Shown here piece after piece: positions 46,129 to 55,403 of a stretch of DNA of 64,000 nucleotides. Under the pieces are notes generated by a model, which was not told the DNA's origin, did no database searches, and saw nothing but the letters and a program-made list of their open reading frames with translations. The DNA is from Tahibacter harae (GTDB lineage: Bacteria; Pseudomonadota; Gammaproteobacteria; Xanthomonadales; Rhodanobacteraceae), in contig NZ_JANFQO010000006.1 of the NCBI RefSeq assembly GCF_024437735.1, positions 124,001 to 188,000 on the forward strand. Reading direction: 5' to 3'. The position numbers and the translations under genes were made by a program. How positions within the stretch are numbered: position 1 is the first letter of the stretch; every line of letters begins with the position of its first letter.

Positions 46129-47826
46129 ATGACGCGACGCCTGTTCTCTTCCCTAGCGCTGCTGCTCGTGCTGTGCCTGTTGCTGCCGGCGACGGCCTTC
46201 GCCGCCGCCGCGCCGACCGCGCGCGCCTGGCTGGACCGCGACAGCATGCAACTGGGCGAAACCGTCACCCTGAACATCGAGACCACCGAATCGGCGGCCG
46301 AGCCGGATTTCAGCGTGCTGGAAACCGATTTTGAACTGCTCAACCGCTCCAGCTCGACCTCGGTCAGCATCGTCAACGGCGATGCGACCAGCACGCGGCT
46401 GTGGGCGATAGGACTCAAGCCGCGCCGCGAAGGCCGCCTCACGATTCCCGAATTCCCCGTCGGCAACGGCAAGACCGCCGCGGTACAGCTGGAAGTCGGC
46501 GCGGCGCCGGTGGTGGCCAGCGCCAAGCCCGGCGATGATCTTTTTATCGAAGTCACGGCCGATCCGCTCAACGTCTTCGTGCAGCAGCAGATCCGCGTCA
46601 CGGTGAAGCTGTTCTTCGCGGTCAACCTCACCGACGGCGGACTGGACGAGCTGGCCGCGGGCAATGCCGTGGTGCAGAAGCTGGGCCAGGACCGCGCCTA
46701 CGACACCGAGCGCTCCGGCCGGCGCTACCGCGTGCTGGAGCGGCGCTACGCCGTGACCGCGGAGAAGAGCGGCCTGCTGGAATTGCCGGCGGTGCAGTTC
46801 CGCGGCCGCGCGCTCAGCGGCAACGACCCGAATGCGATGTTCTTCGGCCGCGGCCGCGCGGTCAGCACGCGCTCGGACGCCATCAGCATCGACGTGCGGC
46901 CGCGGCCGGCGGAAGCGGGCAACGGTCCCTGGCTGCCGGCGCAGTCGCTGGAGCTGCGCGCCGAAGGCATCACCGAGCCGGCCAGCGGCCGCGTCGGCGA
47001 GCCGCTGACGCTCACGCTGACCGTGGTCGCCCAGGGCCTGGGTTTCGAGCAGCTGCCTGAACTGGAACTGCCGGCCATCGACGGCGCCGACGTGTATCCG
47101 GACAAGTCCGTCACGCGCTCGCGCGAGAGCGGCGGCTGGATTGTCGGCGAGCGCAGCCGCAAGTTCGCCATAGTGCCCAAGCGTCCCGGCAGCCTGCGGA
47201 TTCCGGGTGCCAGCCTGGGCTGGTGGAATACGACCGACAACCAGGCCGCGACGGCGCAGAGCCCGTCCTTCACGGTCGATGTGGCGCCGGCTGCGGCGGC
47301 TTCCGCCGAGGTGCCGGCGGTCAGTGCGCCGGCGGTTGTCACGGCAGCGCCAGCCGCCGCCGCGGACGGTGCGCAGACGGTGTTCTGGCGCAACCTGGCA
47401 TTGTCCAGTTTTGCACTCTGGCTGGCCTCGGCACTGCTGCTGTTCTGGTACACGTTCTGGCGCCGCCGCGGTGCGCGGCCCATTGCGGCAGCGGTGCCGG
47501 CACCGGCCGGACAGCGGCGCGATTTCGACCAGGCCGTTTCCCGCGGCGATGCGCACGCCGCGGCGCGCACACTGCTGGCCTGGGCGCGGCGCGAAGGTTT
47601 CGCCGCCGTGAATCTCGGCGAACTCGCGCGCCAGCTCGATTCCGCCGCGCAGCAGCGCGCGATCGATCAATTGCAGGCCGCGCTGTATGCCGCCGGCGCC
47701 GGCGCGGTACTGCCGGCGGATCTTGCCGCCGCCTTCCGCGACGGCCTGCACCGCCGCGCCGCGCCCGCCGCGGCGAACGAGGACAGCGTGCTGGCGCCGT
47801 TGTGGCCGGGTGCGGAGCGGCATTGA
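46129..47826 (+). CDS. BatD family protein (oxygen tolerance, periplasmic)
   Basis: 565 residues with a signal peptide (LFSSLALLLVLCLLLPATAFA). The large periplasmic part is made of beta domains (ARAWLDRDSMQLGETVTLNIETTE, VQQQIRVTVKLFF, RRYRVLERRYAVTAEKSG). One membrane helix follows (SSFALWLASALLLFWYTFW, about 420-440) and then a cytoplasmic tail. BatD/DUF3324-like proteins close MoxR-Bat operons. GTGAC just before the start belongs to the batB end. No terminator follows directly; the downstream region holds the REP palindromes. Confidence 0.9.
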   Translation: MTRRLFSSLALLLVLCLLLPATAFAAAAPTARAWLDRDSMQLGETVTLNIETTESAAEPDFSVLETDFELLNRSSSTSVSIVNGDATSTRLWAIGLKPRREGRLTIPEFPVGNGKTAAVQLEVGAAPVVASAKPGDDLFIEVTADPLNVFVQQQIRVTVKLFFAVNLTDGGLDELAAGNAVVQKLGQDRAYDTERSGRRYRVLERRYAVTAEKSGLLELPAVQFRGRALSGNDPNAMFFGRGRAVSTRSDAISIDVRPRPAEAGNGPWLPAQSLELRAEGITEPASGRVGEPLTLTLTVVAQGLGFEQLPELELPAIDGADVYPDKSVTRSRESGGWIVGERSRKFAIVPKRPGSLRIPGASLGWWNTTDNQAATAQSPSFTVDVAPAAAASAEVPAVSAPAVVTAAPAAAADGAQTVFWRNLALSSFALWLASALLLFWYTFWRRRGARPIAAAVPAPAGQRRDFDQAVSRGDAHAAARTLLAWARREGFAAVNLGELARQLDSAAQQRAIDQLQAALYAAGAGAVLPADLAAAFRDGLHRRAAPAAANEDSVLAPLWPGAERH

Positions 47827-48016
47827 GTGTGAGGCGCGTGTCCGGAGTCAGCCGCTGCGGTGAGTATGGGGCGTGTGTCGGAGTCTGCCGCGGACGGTGC
47901 TTGTTTCAGGCGCTGACGAAGTCCGCGCCAGGGTTCCGACCGCATCGCGTGTTTCCGATTGCGCCGCTGCAGCGTAGTCGTAGTGCGGTGACGCAATGGC
48001 GGATCGCGCGTGAAAG

Positions 48017-48054
48017 CCCTCTCCCCCAAGCGCGAACGCGCTTGGGGGAGAGGG
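48017..48054. repeat. REP-like palindrome 1
   Basis: A perfect 18-bp inverted repeat, CCCTCTCCCCCAAGCGCG with its complement, separated by two As. It is flanked on the right by TTGGGTGAGGGGGC, which reappears in inverted orientation beside palindrome 2. Confidence 0.85.
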
Positions 48055-48176
48055 TTGGGTGAGGGGGCAGCGTCTCAGCTGCGAAAGCGTACGAGTTTTT
48101 GCCGGCGGCCGGTTTTGAAATATTTGCCGAAAATCCAAGCGTCGCGGCGGGGTTCAGCGTCGCCCCCTCGCCCCGG

Positions 48177-48212
48177 CCCTCTCCCCCAACGAAAAGCCGT
48201 TGGGGGAGAGGG
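48177..48212. repeat. REP-like palindrome 2, inverted relative to the first
   Basis: A perfect 15-bp inverted repeat (CCCTCTCCCCCAACG and complement) around AAAAGC. Its left flank is GCCCCCTCGCCCCGG, the near complement of the right flank of palindrome 1. The two form a head-to-head pair spaced by 122 bp. Confidence 0.85.
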
Positions 48213-48275
48213 AGCACAACGACTTCACCGCTCGCTCACGCAGCGATCACCAGCGGCGACAGCCGCCACAGCCCC

Positions 48276-49754
48276 TCACCCCTGCAACTGCACCCCTTCA
48301 TGCTCCGTCAGCGTGCCGCGTTCGCCGCTGCACCAGGCGTTGCGCCGGGCGAAGTAGCGCTGCTGGAACAGGCTGCCGTCGGTGTCGCCGAGCAGGCCCA
48401 GGGGCAGGGCGGGGAACGGGGCCAGGCAGGCCAGGGCGCCGCGCTGCTCGTGATGCAGCGGCTGGCCGGTTTCGTCGAGTATTTCGATCTTCATGCCCAG
48501 GCCGCGGCATTGCACTTCGTCGGCGTAGACCGGCAGCAGCGGACAGCCCAGGGCGAGGAAGGAAAGTCCGCCGGCATGGCCGCAGAACGTGGACAGCATC
48601 AGCCTGTCCTTGAGCCGCGCATAAACCTGTGCGACGCGCCCGGCGTCCAGCTGGCCGCCCACCGCGAGCACGGTCTTGAGCGAGAGCAGCTTGTGTGTCT
48701 CGCGCGGATTCGCCGCGCCGTCGCAGAAGGCTTCAATCTGCGCCGGCGTCAGCGCGATCACGCTGACGGCATGCTCGTCGACGCGGTCCCAGGAAGCATC
48801 CTGCGCCGGATCGAAATTCGCGCCGGCCAGCACCAGGGTGGAGCCCACCGCCAGCGCCGATACCAGCCAGTACCACAGCGGCTGGCCGGGATCGGCGGCG
48901 AACAGCACGCGGTCCTCGCGCTTGAGGTCGGCGTGCAGCACCAGTTCCTTGAGATGCTGGATCAGGGTGCCGCCGGCCGAGTGCAGGCTGGTGCTGCCGT
49001 CGTCGTGATGCAGTGCATACAGCGGATGATCGAAGCCGGCCAGTTCGTAGGACAGCGGTGCCGGCTCGTGCGCCAGCAGCGTGTTCCAGGCGATGGCCTG
49101 GGCGGATGCCGCGCCGATCACGATGCGCCGCGCCTGCGGTTGTGCCGCGGCCACGGCGGCTTCATGCGCGGCGCCGGTGAAGATCCACTGCGGCGCGAAG
49201 CCGCCGAGCGCGGCGGCGATGTGCGCCGCGTCGGCCGTGCCGGCGCAGGCCGACCAGGTTGCGCCCAGTGCGACCGCCGCGAGCAGGGCGATCACCGCCT
49301 CGCAGCAGTTGGGCAGCACGGCGCTGACATGATCGCCAGGTTTGAGGCCCTGCTCGCGCAGCGCCGCGGCGAGGCGCGCGACCTGCTGCTGCAGTTCGGC
49401 GTAACTGAGTTCCAACGTGCCGCTGTTCAGGCTGGGGCCGCTGAGCGCGCAGCGCTCGTCGCGGAAGCGCAGCAGATTCTGCGCGAAATTCAGGCGTATG
49501 CCGGGAAACCAGCGCGCGCCGGGCAGGCGGTCGGCGTCGACCAATACTTCGTGGAAAGTGCCCGAGGCGCGGATGCCGCAGAACTCCCAGACCAGCGACC
49601 AGAAGCGTTCCGGATGGCGTATCGAGAAATCGTACAGCGGCGCATAGCGGCGCAGGTCCTCGTTGCCGGTCTGCTCGCGCACGTAGCGCACGAAACGGTT
49701 GATGTTGGCGCGTTCAATACGTTCGGGACTCGGTTCCCAGATCGGCTTCTTCAT
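48276..49754 (-). CDS. Truncated, apparently inactive acetoacetyl-CoA synthetase homologue
   Basis: 492 residues from the ATG at 49754 ([20 protein letters not shown], the AacS-type opening). It aligns collinearly with acetoacetyl-CoA synthetases (about 650 residues): [53 protein letters not shown]. However, the ATP-binding SSGTTGxPK loop is replaced by HHDDGST with about four residues missing. SGGTD is replaced by CGHAGG and the HGD aspartate is lost (CSGERGT). The protein stops just before GRSDATLNPGG, so the C-terminal lid with the catalytic lysine is absent. No frameshift or internal stop is seen. It may be a pseudoenzyme or a decaying gene. Confidence 0.75.
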   Translation of the reverse strand: MKKPIWEPSPERIERANINRFVRYVREQTGNEDLRRYAPLYDFSIRHPERFWSLVWEFCGIRASGTFHEVLVDADRLPGARWFPGIRLNFAQNLLRFRDERCALSGPSLNSGTLELSYAELQQQVARLAAALREQGLKPGDHVSAVLPNCCEAVIALLAAVALGATWSACAGTADAAHIAAALGGFAPQWIFTGAAHEAAVAAAQPQARRIVIGAASAQAIAWNTLLAHEPAPLSYELAGFDHPLYALHHDDGSTSLHSAGGTLIQHLKELVLHADLKREDRVLFAADPGQPLWYWLVSALAVGSTLVLAGANFDPAQDASWDRVDEHAVSVIALTPAQIEAFCDGAANPRETHKLLSLKTVLAVGGQLDAGRVAQVYARLKDRLMLSTFCGHAGGLSFLALGCPLLPVYADEVQCRGLGMKIEILDETGQPLHHEQRGALACLAPFPALPLGLLGDTDGSLFQQRYFARRNAWCSGERGTLTEHEGVQLQG

Positions 49755-49903
49755 CGGCTGCTTGCCTGTCTTCCGTGGCGCGCCGGTCCGCAACAGCCGG
49801 CGCCTGGCGGGATTCTGCCAGAGCTGTCCGCGGATTGGCGCGGGCGGCGCGTGGTGCGCGCCGCCTATTCAGCAATGTGCAGGCCGCGCCGCGCGCTGCC
49901 GCT

Positions 49904-52117
49904 TCAGAAGCGGTAGCGCAGCTTGGCCAGGAACTGGTCGGCGTCGCGCAGGCGCAGCGCATCGGCGAACAGGTCGGCGCTTTCCTCGCGCCGGTCGCGT
50001 TCCTCATAGCCGCCGCGGCTGTAGACCAGATACAGCTCCGACTGCGGCGCAATCTCGTAGCGGTAGCGCAGCTGCAGGCCGAAGTTGTTGACGCTGAAGT
50101 CCTCGGCCGCGCCGTCTCTGAGCAGATGTCCGCGCGGGTCTATGCGATACGCCTTGCCTGCGTGCGCGTCGATGGCGAACCACTGCAGCTTGGCGCGCAG
50201 TTCGTGGCGAGCCTTGGGAAACCAGTTGAGGTTCAGTGCGGTGTCCCATTGCGTGCGGCGGAAACTGCCCAGGCGCTTGCCGTCCAGCCAGATCAGCCAG
50301 TCGCGGCTCCAGCGCGGATTGATCTGGCCGTCGATGGAAAGCCGGTCGCTGATGCTGTAGCTCAGCTCCGTCTCCAGCTGCAGCGCGAGGCCGTCGCCCA
50401 CGCCTTCCTGCAGCGCCCACACGCCGAACTGGTACTGCCATTTGCCGCGGCGCGGGCTGCCGTATTCGTTGAACAGCCACTGGCGCGCACCGCGCCAGAC
50501 CTTGCCGTTGCCGCGGGAGATCTGGTCGTCCCAGCCGGCGCCGTCCACGCGCAGTTCGCTGGTGAACACGCCGCCGTCGCGCAGGCTGGCTTCGCGCACC
50601 AGATAGCCCACCGGGCTGAGGCGGTCGCCGTCGTCGTTGGCGCGGTACATGGCCGTGCCGCGCCAGGCCACCGCGGCCACGGCCGAGTCCGCCGCGAAAT
50701 CGTTGTGCTTGTAGCTGGTTTCCCAAAGTGCACGATTGAAATTATTGCGCGGCATGTAGCCGGCGTCGTTGAAATCGAGCTGGCCGTCCAGATGGGTCAG
50801 CACGGCCGTATGCTGCAGCCGGTCGCTGGGCAGGGCGACCAGGCGCAGCACGCCGCCGCTGCCCTTGCTGTCCGCGCCGCGCTGGTCGATCTGCGACAGC
50901 AGCAGCTGGCCTTCCAGGCGCAGCTTTGGATCGATCTGCCAGCGCCAGTCGTTGGCCAGCACATCGGCGCGGCGGTCCAGCGCCGGCCGGTCCACCGAGG
51001 TGACCAGGGCGCCGATATTGGACTGGTCGAAGGTGTAGAGCAGGCGGCCGGCGGCGAAGCGGCGGCCGGCGTCGTCGTCTTCCTCGGCCAGGAAGGCGCC
51101 GTATTTGAGCCGGCCGGCGGTGCCGTTGAGCTTCACCGCGGCGGCGATGTCGGCGGCGCGGCCGCTGCCGTCGTCGGAGGCCGCGCCGACGCGCCGGGTG
51201 TAGAACAGCACGCCGTCGGGCGCGCTGGGCAGGTCGAACAGGGCCTGGTTCTCGGTGAAGAACGGGCGCTTGTCCGAATAAAAGGTCTCGATCGCGTCGA
51301 AGTTCACCACCAGTTCGTCGGACTCGACCTGGCCGAAATCCGGATTCACCGTCGCGGTCAGCTGGAAATCGCCGCTGGGCTTCCAGAACAGGTCGGCGCC
51401 GGCACGGAATTCGCTGCCGGGATGCTTGAAGTCGTACAGCGTGGATACGTACGGGAACAGGTCCAGCACCTGCGCGCGGTACTGCGGAATCGTCACGCGC
51501 TGGAAGCCCGACAGATACACCGGATTGCCGTAGAACACCGGCGGCATGGCCGAGCGCTCGCTGCGCGAGGCGACGACGCGGTCCACGTTCACCGCGATCT
51601 CGCGTGTGGGCGTGCTGCTGCCGCGCATGGCGGCGATGGTCCAGGGCAGCAGGATTTCCACGCTCCAGCCGGATTCGTCTTCCTGCACGGCATGCAGCCA
51701 GTCGGCATCCCAGTCGGTGCTGAATTCGTTTTCGCTGGTGATGATCGCGTCTTCGATCGAATCCGACAGCGATACGGTGAAGTTGTAGCCGACCTTGCCG
51801 TCCGCATCGAAGTCGATGTTGACGTTGACCCGGTCCGCATTGCGGATGCGGTCGCGCGGCGTGAACGGCTTGATGCGCGGGATATCCGCCGGCTGCTCGC
51901 AGCGGAAGGCGAAGGCGATGCCTTCGGGCGTGGACAGCAGGCGCGCCTCGGTCACGACCGTGGCCGCGTCCAGGGTATAGGGCTGGGTGCGCTTGAAATC
52001 GCGCAGCACGTGGGCGTCCTTCCATTCCGCCTCATCGGCGCGCCCGTCGATCTTCAGTGCGGCATGGGCGGCAGGACAGACGAACAGCAGGACAGCAAGA
52101 AGCGGACGCGAATACAT
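49904..52117 (-). CDS. DUF5916/CBM9-like outer-membrane protein
   Basis: 737 residues. A signal peptide ([14 protein letters not shown]) is followed by an N-terminal carbohydrate-binding-9-like domain ([42 protein letters not shown]), about residues 20-200. After [11 protein letters not shown] comes a long amphipathic beta-strand region (DUF5916), ending in FLAKLRYRF with a terminal phenylalanine, typical of an outer-membrane beta-barrel. The ligand is unknown; sugars or oligosaccharides are plausible for CBM9. It lies upstream of, and on the same strand as, the AacS homologue (149 bp gap), and etfA ends 161 bp upstream of its start. Confidence 0.85.
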   Translation of the reverse strand: MYSRPLLAVLLFVCPAAHAALKIDGRADEAEWKDAHVLRDFKRTQPYTLDAATVVTEARLLSTPEGIAFAFRCEQPADIPRIKPFTPRDRIRNADRVNVNIDFDADGKVGYNFTVSLSDSIEDAIITSENEFSTDWDADWLHAVQEDESGWSVEILLPWTIAAMRGSSTPTREIAVNVDRVVASRSERSAMPPVFYGNPVYLSGFQRVTIPQYRAQVLDLFPYVSTLYDFKHPGSEFRAGADLFWKPSGDFQLTATVNPDFGQVESDELVVNFDAIETFYSDKRPFFTENQALFDLPSAPDGVLFYTRRVGAASDDGSGRAADIAAAVKLNGTAGRLKYGAFLAEEDDDAGRRFAAGRLLYTFDQSNIGALVTSVDRPALDRRADVLANDWRWQIDPKLRLEGQLLLSQIDQRGADSKGSGGVLRLVALPSDRLQHTAVLTHLDGQLDFNDAGYMPRNNFNRALWETSYKHNDFAADSAVAAVAWRGTAMYRANDDGDRLSPVGYLVREASLRDGGVFTSELRVDGAGWDDQISRGNGKVWRGARQWLFNEYGSPRRGKWQYQFGVWALQEGVGDGLALQLETELSYSISDRLSIDGQINPRWSRDWLIWLDGKRLGSFRRTQWDTALNLNWFPKARHELRAKLQWFAIDAHAGKAYRIDPRGHLLRDGAAEDFSVNNFGLQLRYRYEIAPQSELYLVYSRGGYEERDRREESADLFADALRLRDADQFLAKLRYRF

Positions 52118-52227
52118 GGGAAAAATCGGCAGCTGGACGAGCGGAATGGGATGCTAATGGCGCGGCGAAGGTTTGTAGAGCGCCGAAAGCAGCAGAGACG
52201 TCGAAACGGCTGGCCTTTGCGTCGAAA

Positions 52228-52258
52228 CGAAAAGACCCGCGCGGGGCGGGCCTTTTCG
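52228..52258. terminator. Bidirectional-looking terminator downstream of etfA
   Basis: CGAAAAG and CTTTTCG flank a GC-rich stem (ACCCGC with GCGGG, GT pair allowed) around CGGG. On the minus strand it follows the etfA stop by 20 bases and ends in a U-rich CTTTTCGTTTCG. Confidence 0.7.
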
Positions 52259-52278
52259 CTGCCGGGTGCGGCGAGGTG

Positions 52279-53220
52279 TCAGCCCAGGGCGGCTTCCAGC
52301 TCCGGCACCAGTACGAACAGGTCGCCGACCAAGCCGATATCGGCGATCTCGAAGATCGGCGCTTCGGAATCCTTGTTGATCGCGACGATGGTGCCGGCGT
52401 CCTTGATGCCGGTGAGGTGCTGGATGGCGCCGGAAATGCCGATGGCCATGTACAGCTCCGGCGCGATGATCTTGCCGGTCTGGCCGACTTGCAGATCGCT
52501 GGGCACATAGCCCGCGTCGACCGCGGCGCGCGAGGCGCCGACGGCGGCGCCGAGCTTGTCGGCCAGCTTGTAGATCACGGCGAAATTCTCCGCCGAACCC
52601 ACGCCGCGGCCGCCGGAGACGACGCGGCTGGCGCTCTGCAGGTCGGGGCGGTCGCTCTTGCCCTGCTGCAGTTCGACGAAGCGCGTATGCGTGGGCAGCT
52701 CGGCGCTGACATTCAGCGCTTCGACGGCCGCGCTGCCGCCGCCGCCGGCCGCGGCGAACGAGGCGGTGCGCACGGTGGCGACCAGCGTGGCCGTAGCCGG
52801 CGCTTCCACGGTGATGATGGCGTTGCCGGCGTAGATCGGCCGCTTGAACTGGTGCGCGCCCAGCACTTCGGCGATGTCGGACACCTGGGCCACGCCCAGC
52901 AGCGCGGCGATGCGCGGGGCGAGATCCTTGCCGAAGGTGGTCGAGGGGGCCAGCACATGGCTGTAGCCGGCGGCCGCGGCGACGACCTGCGGCGCGTAGA
53001 CCGCGGCCAGCGCGTGCGCATTGGCCGGGTTGGCGATGGTCAGCACCTTGTTCACGCCGTCGATCGCGGCGGCCTCGGCGGCGATGGCGTCGACCGCGTC
53101 GGCCAGCACCAGTACGTCGATGCTGGCGGCGTTGAAGGCCTTGGCGCAGGTCACGCAGCGCGCGGTGCTGGAGTTGAGCTTGCCGTTGAGGTGCTCGGCG
53201 ATGATCAGAACTTTGCTCAT
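52279..53220 (-). CDS. etfA: Electron transfer flavoprotein subunit alpha
   Basis: FAD-carrying large subunit of ETF, which takes electrons from acyl-CoA dehydrogenases to ETF-ubiquinone oxidoreductase. The 313-residue product has the N-terminal half ([12 protein letters not shown]) and the C-terminal FAD domain: [58 protein letters not shown]. Length is standard. It lies 67 bp after etfB, on the same strand, in the usual etfBA order. Confidence 0.96.
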   Translation of the reverse strand: MSKVLIIAEHLNGKLNSSTARCVTCAKAFNAASIDVLVLADAVDAIAAEAAAIDGVNKVLTIANPANAHALAAVYAPQVVAAAAGYSHVLAPSTTFGKDLAPRIAALLGVAQVSDIAEVLGAHQFKRPIYAGNAIITVEAPATATLVATVRTASFAAAGGGGSAAVEALNVSAELPTHTRFVELQQGKSDRPDLQSASRVVSGGRGVGSAENFAVIYKLADKLGAAVGASRAAVDAGYVPSDLQVGQTGKIIAPELYMAIGISGAIQHLTGIKDAGTIVAINKDSEAPIFEIADIGLVGDLFVLVPELEAALG

Positions 53221-53287
53221 GAGCGTTATCCGATTGGTTCGCTGTGCGGCCGTCCTGCGCCGGTGGCGCGGCGGCGCGGCGAAGGAA

Positions 53288-54034
53288 TTACACCAGGCCC
53301 TTGGTCTTGAGCAGGGACACGAGTTCGGCCACGTCTTTCACCATCACGCCCTTGCTGCGCTTGGCCGGCGCGGCATAGGCGGTGGTCTTGAGGTGATCGC
53401 CCGATTCCACGCCCAGCGAGGCGAAGTCGATGGTTTCCAGCGGCTTGGACTTGGCCTTCATGATGTCCGGCAGCTTGATGAAGCGCGGCTCGTTGAGGCG
53501 CAGGTCGGTGGTGATCACGGCCGGCAGGTCGACTTCGATGGTCTCCAGGCCGGCGTCGACTTCGCGCGTGACGCGCGCGGCGCCGCCGTTGATTTCCACC
53601 TTCGAGGCGAACGTGGCCTGGGGGCGGTTCCACAGCGCGGCCAGCATCTGGCCGGTCTGGTTGCAGTCGTCGTCGATGGCCTGCTTGCCAAGGATGACGA
53701 TGTCCGGCTGTTCCTTCTCGATCAGCTTGAGCAGGGCGCGCGCGGCGGTCAGCGGCTGGATGGCGTCGGCGGTGACGACGTGGATGGCGCGGTTGGCGCC
53801 CATGGCCAGGCCGTTGCGCAGGTGCGCCTGGCAGTCGGCCGGGCCTATGGTGGCGACGATGACGTCGGTGGCGACGCCTTTCTCGCGCAGGCGCAGCGCT
53901 TCTTCCAGGGCGATGTCGTCGAACGGATTGGCCGACAGCTTGACGCCTTCGGTCACCACACCGGAGCCGTCCGGTTTGACCTGGATGCGCACGTTGTAGT
54001 CCACAACGCGCTTGTAGCCGACGAGGATCTTCAT
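53288..54034 (-). CDS. etfB: Electron transfer flavoprotein subunit beta
   Basis: AMP-binding small subunit of ETF. The 248-residue product starts MKILVGYKRVVDYNVRI, has NPFDDIALEEALRLRE and ILGKQAIDDDCNQTGQMLAALW (AMP-binding region), and the recognition-loop segment ITTDLRLNEPRFIKLPDIMKA that docks dehydrogenases. AAGGAA precedes the ATG at 54034. With etfA it serves fatty-acid and amino-acid oxidation. Confidence 0.96.
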   Translation of the reverse strand: MKILVGYKRVVDYNVRIQVKPDGSGVVTEGVKLSANPFDDIALEEALRLREKGVATDVIVATIGPADCQAHLRNGLAMGANRAIHVVTADAIQPLTAARALLKLIEKEQPDIVILGKQAIDDDCNQTGQMLAALWNRPQATFASKVEINGGAARVTREVDAGLETIEVDLPAVITTDLRLNEPRFIKLPDIMKAKSKPLETIDFASLGVESGDHLKTTAYAAPAKRSKGVMVKDVAELVSLLKTKGLV

Positions 54035-54096
54035 GCAACGGATTCCTTGCTGGACACGGGAAAGCGGCGGACGCCGCAGCCGGAAAGTCCTGGATT

Positions 54097-55041
54097 CTAC
54101 CGCGCCGGGCCGGTGGCGGCAGGCGGGTTGGTCCGGACAGCTTGCAGTCGATGCAGGATCGCGGCCGCGTAGCGGTCGGCCGATCCGGCGCCGTGGGCGA
54201 AGAATAGGGAGGGCTCGCTGAGTTCCAGCTCCAGAAGGCGCGGGTTGCCGTCGGCGTCCTGGATCAGGTCGACACGGGCGTACAGCAGCGGCTGGCCGGG
54301 GATCTGCGCCAGGGTCGCGCGCGCCAGCGCCAGCTCGGCCGCGCTGGGTTCGCGCGGCGTAATGTGTTCGGGGGCGAACAGGGCGCGGGTCGCGTCCTCG
54401 CCCCGGCGCAGCAGCGGACCCTTGCGTATGGCGTGGCTGAATTCGCCGTTGAACCAGAGCAGGGCGGTCTCGCCGTGTTCGTCCACGCGCGCCAGATACG
54501 GCTGCAGCAGCGCGCTGCGGCCGGCGGCGAGCAGCCGCGACAGGTGTGCGATGGCCGCATCGGCCTTGGCCGCCACATGCCGCTGCGCATCGCGCGAGCC
54601 GGCGCCGACGCAGGGCTTGACCACGAACTCGAACGCCGCGTCCGCCGGCGCCGCGGCCTGCAGGAAGGCCTGCAGCGCGGCGGATGCATCTTCGCCCGGC
54701 TCCACGAACGTGCCGGGCACGGTGGCGATGCCGGCCGCGGCCAGCTCGCCCAGGTAATGCTTGTCAGTATTCCAGCGCAGGATGGCCGGCGGATTCAGCA
54801 GCAGGGTCCGCGCCGCCGTGCGCTCGGCCCAGGCCAGGAACTCGGCCAGGCGGTCGGTGTAATCCCAGGTCGAGCGCAGCAGCGCGAGGTCGTAGCCGCT
54901 CCAGTCGGCCTGGATGTCGTCCCAGTCGACCACCGCAACCGCGGCGCCGGCGCGCTCCAGCGCCTGCACCAGCGGCGGCAGATCCTCGTCCAGATCGCGC
55001 GCGGCGCGGGCGGTGACTAGGGCGATGCGGGCGGTGGACAT
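54097..55041 (-). CDS. ATP-grasp protein, glutathione-synthetase/RimK-like
   Basis: 314 residues. The N-terminus VDWDDIQADWSGYDLALLRSTWDY is a pre-ATP-grasp fold. The ATP-grasp lobes include FVVKPCVGAGSRDAQRH (ATP-binding lysine, glycine loop), LLQPYLARVDEHGETALLWFNGEFSHAIRK and YARVDLIQDADGNPRLLELELSEPSLFF, with the final E-x-E-x-x-E metal ligands. Such stand-alone proteins are probably carboxylate-amine ligases; the substrate is unknown. AGGAG is 7 bases before the ATG at 55041. The longer upstream extension has no homology. It ends 62 bp before etfB's start. Confidence 0.85.
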   Translation of the reverse strand: MSTARIALVTARAARDLDEDLPPLVQALERAGAAVAVVDWDDIQADWSGYDLALLRSTWDYTDRLAEFLAWAERTAARTLLLNPPAILRWNTDKHYLGELAAAGIATVPGTFVEPGEDASAALQAFLQAAAPADAAFEFVVKPCVGAGSRDAQRHVAAKADAAIAHLSRLLAAGRSALLQPYLARVDEHGETALLWFNGEFSHAIRKGPLLRRGEDATRALFAPEHITPREPSAAELALARATLAQIPGQPLLYARVDLIQDADGNPRLLELELSEPSLFFAHGAGSADRYAAAILHRLQAVRTNPPAATGPAR

Positions 55042-55403
55042 GGACGGCTCCTGGCGAGGTGCGCGCCGGGCGCTCCGGCGCGTGCAGCCAGGGAGTCTAG
55101 CCGGCGCGGCGGGGGAGGCGAGGGTTGGTTCTGCCGTGACCCGCGGGAGTGGTCTGTCTGGACGGGGCGGCTGGGCGGGACCGGGGTCGGGTTCCTGAGG
55201 GGGGGATTCCAAGTCCCGGGTATCCCCGGTTCAGCCGCTCCGGTTCACTCCCCGTATGCGGCCGCGGCCCCGCCAACCCGCAATCCCGGCCAGCCCCGCC
55301 CCAGAAAAGGCCGAACTCGCCCCGGTGCGGCCCCGGGCCCGCCGGGGCGCGGCCTGCGCCCGGTGCGGCAATGCGGCCACTTGCCGCCGACAGGAACTGG
55401 CCC
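55042..55403. other. Non-coding, very GC-rich stretch before creD
   Basis: No supported coding sequence. It is rich in G and C runs (for example GGGGGGG near 55200) and divides the minus-strand ATP-grasp gene from plus-strand creD, so it should hold both promoters; none is obvious by eye. Confidence 0.4.

Larger units (their letters stand above)
47827..48275. other. Intergenic region with REP-like palindromes
   Basis: No coding sequence is supported; it contains the two palindromes at 48017-48054 and 48177-48212. The batD gene and the acyl-CoA-synthetase homologue converge here, so the palindromes could terminate or protect both transcripts. Confidence 0.6.
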
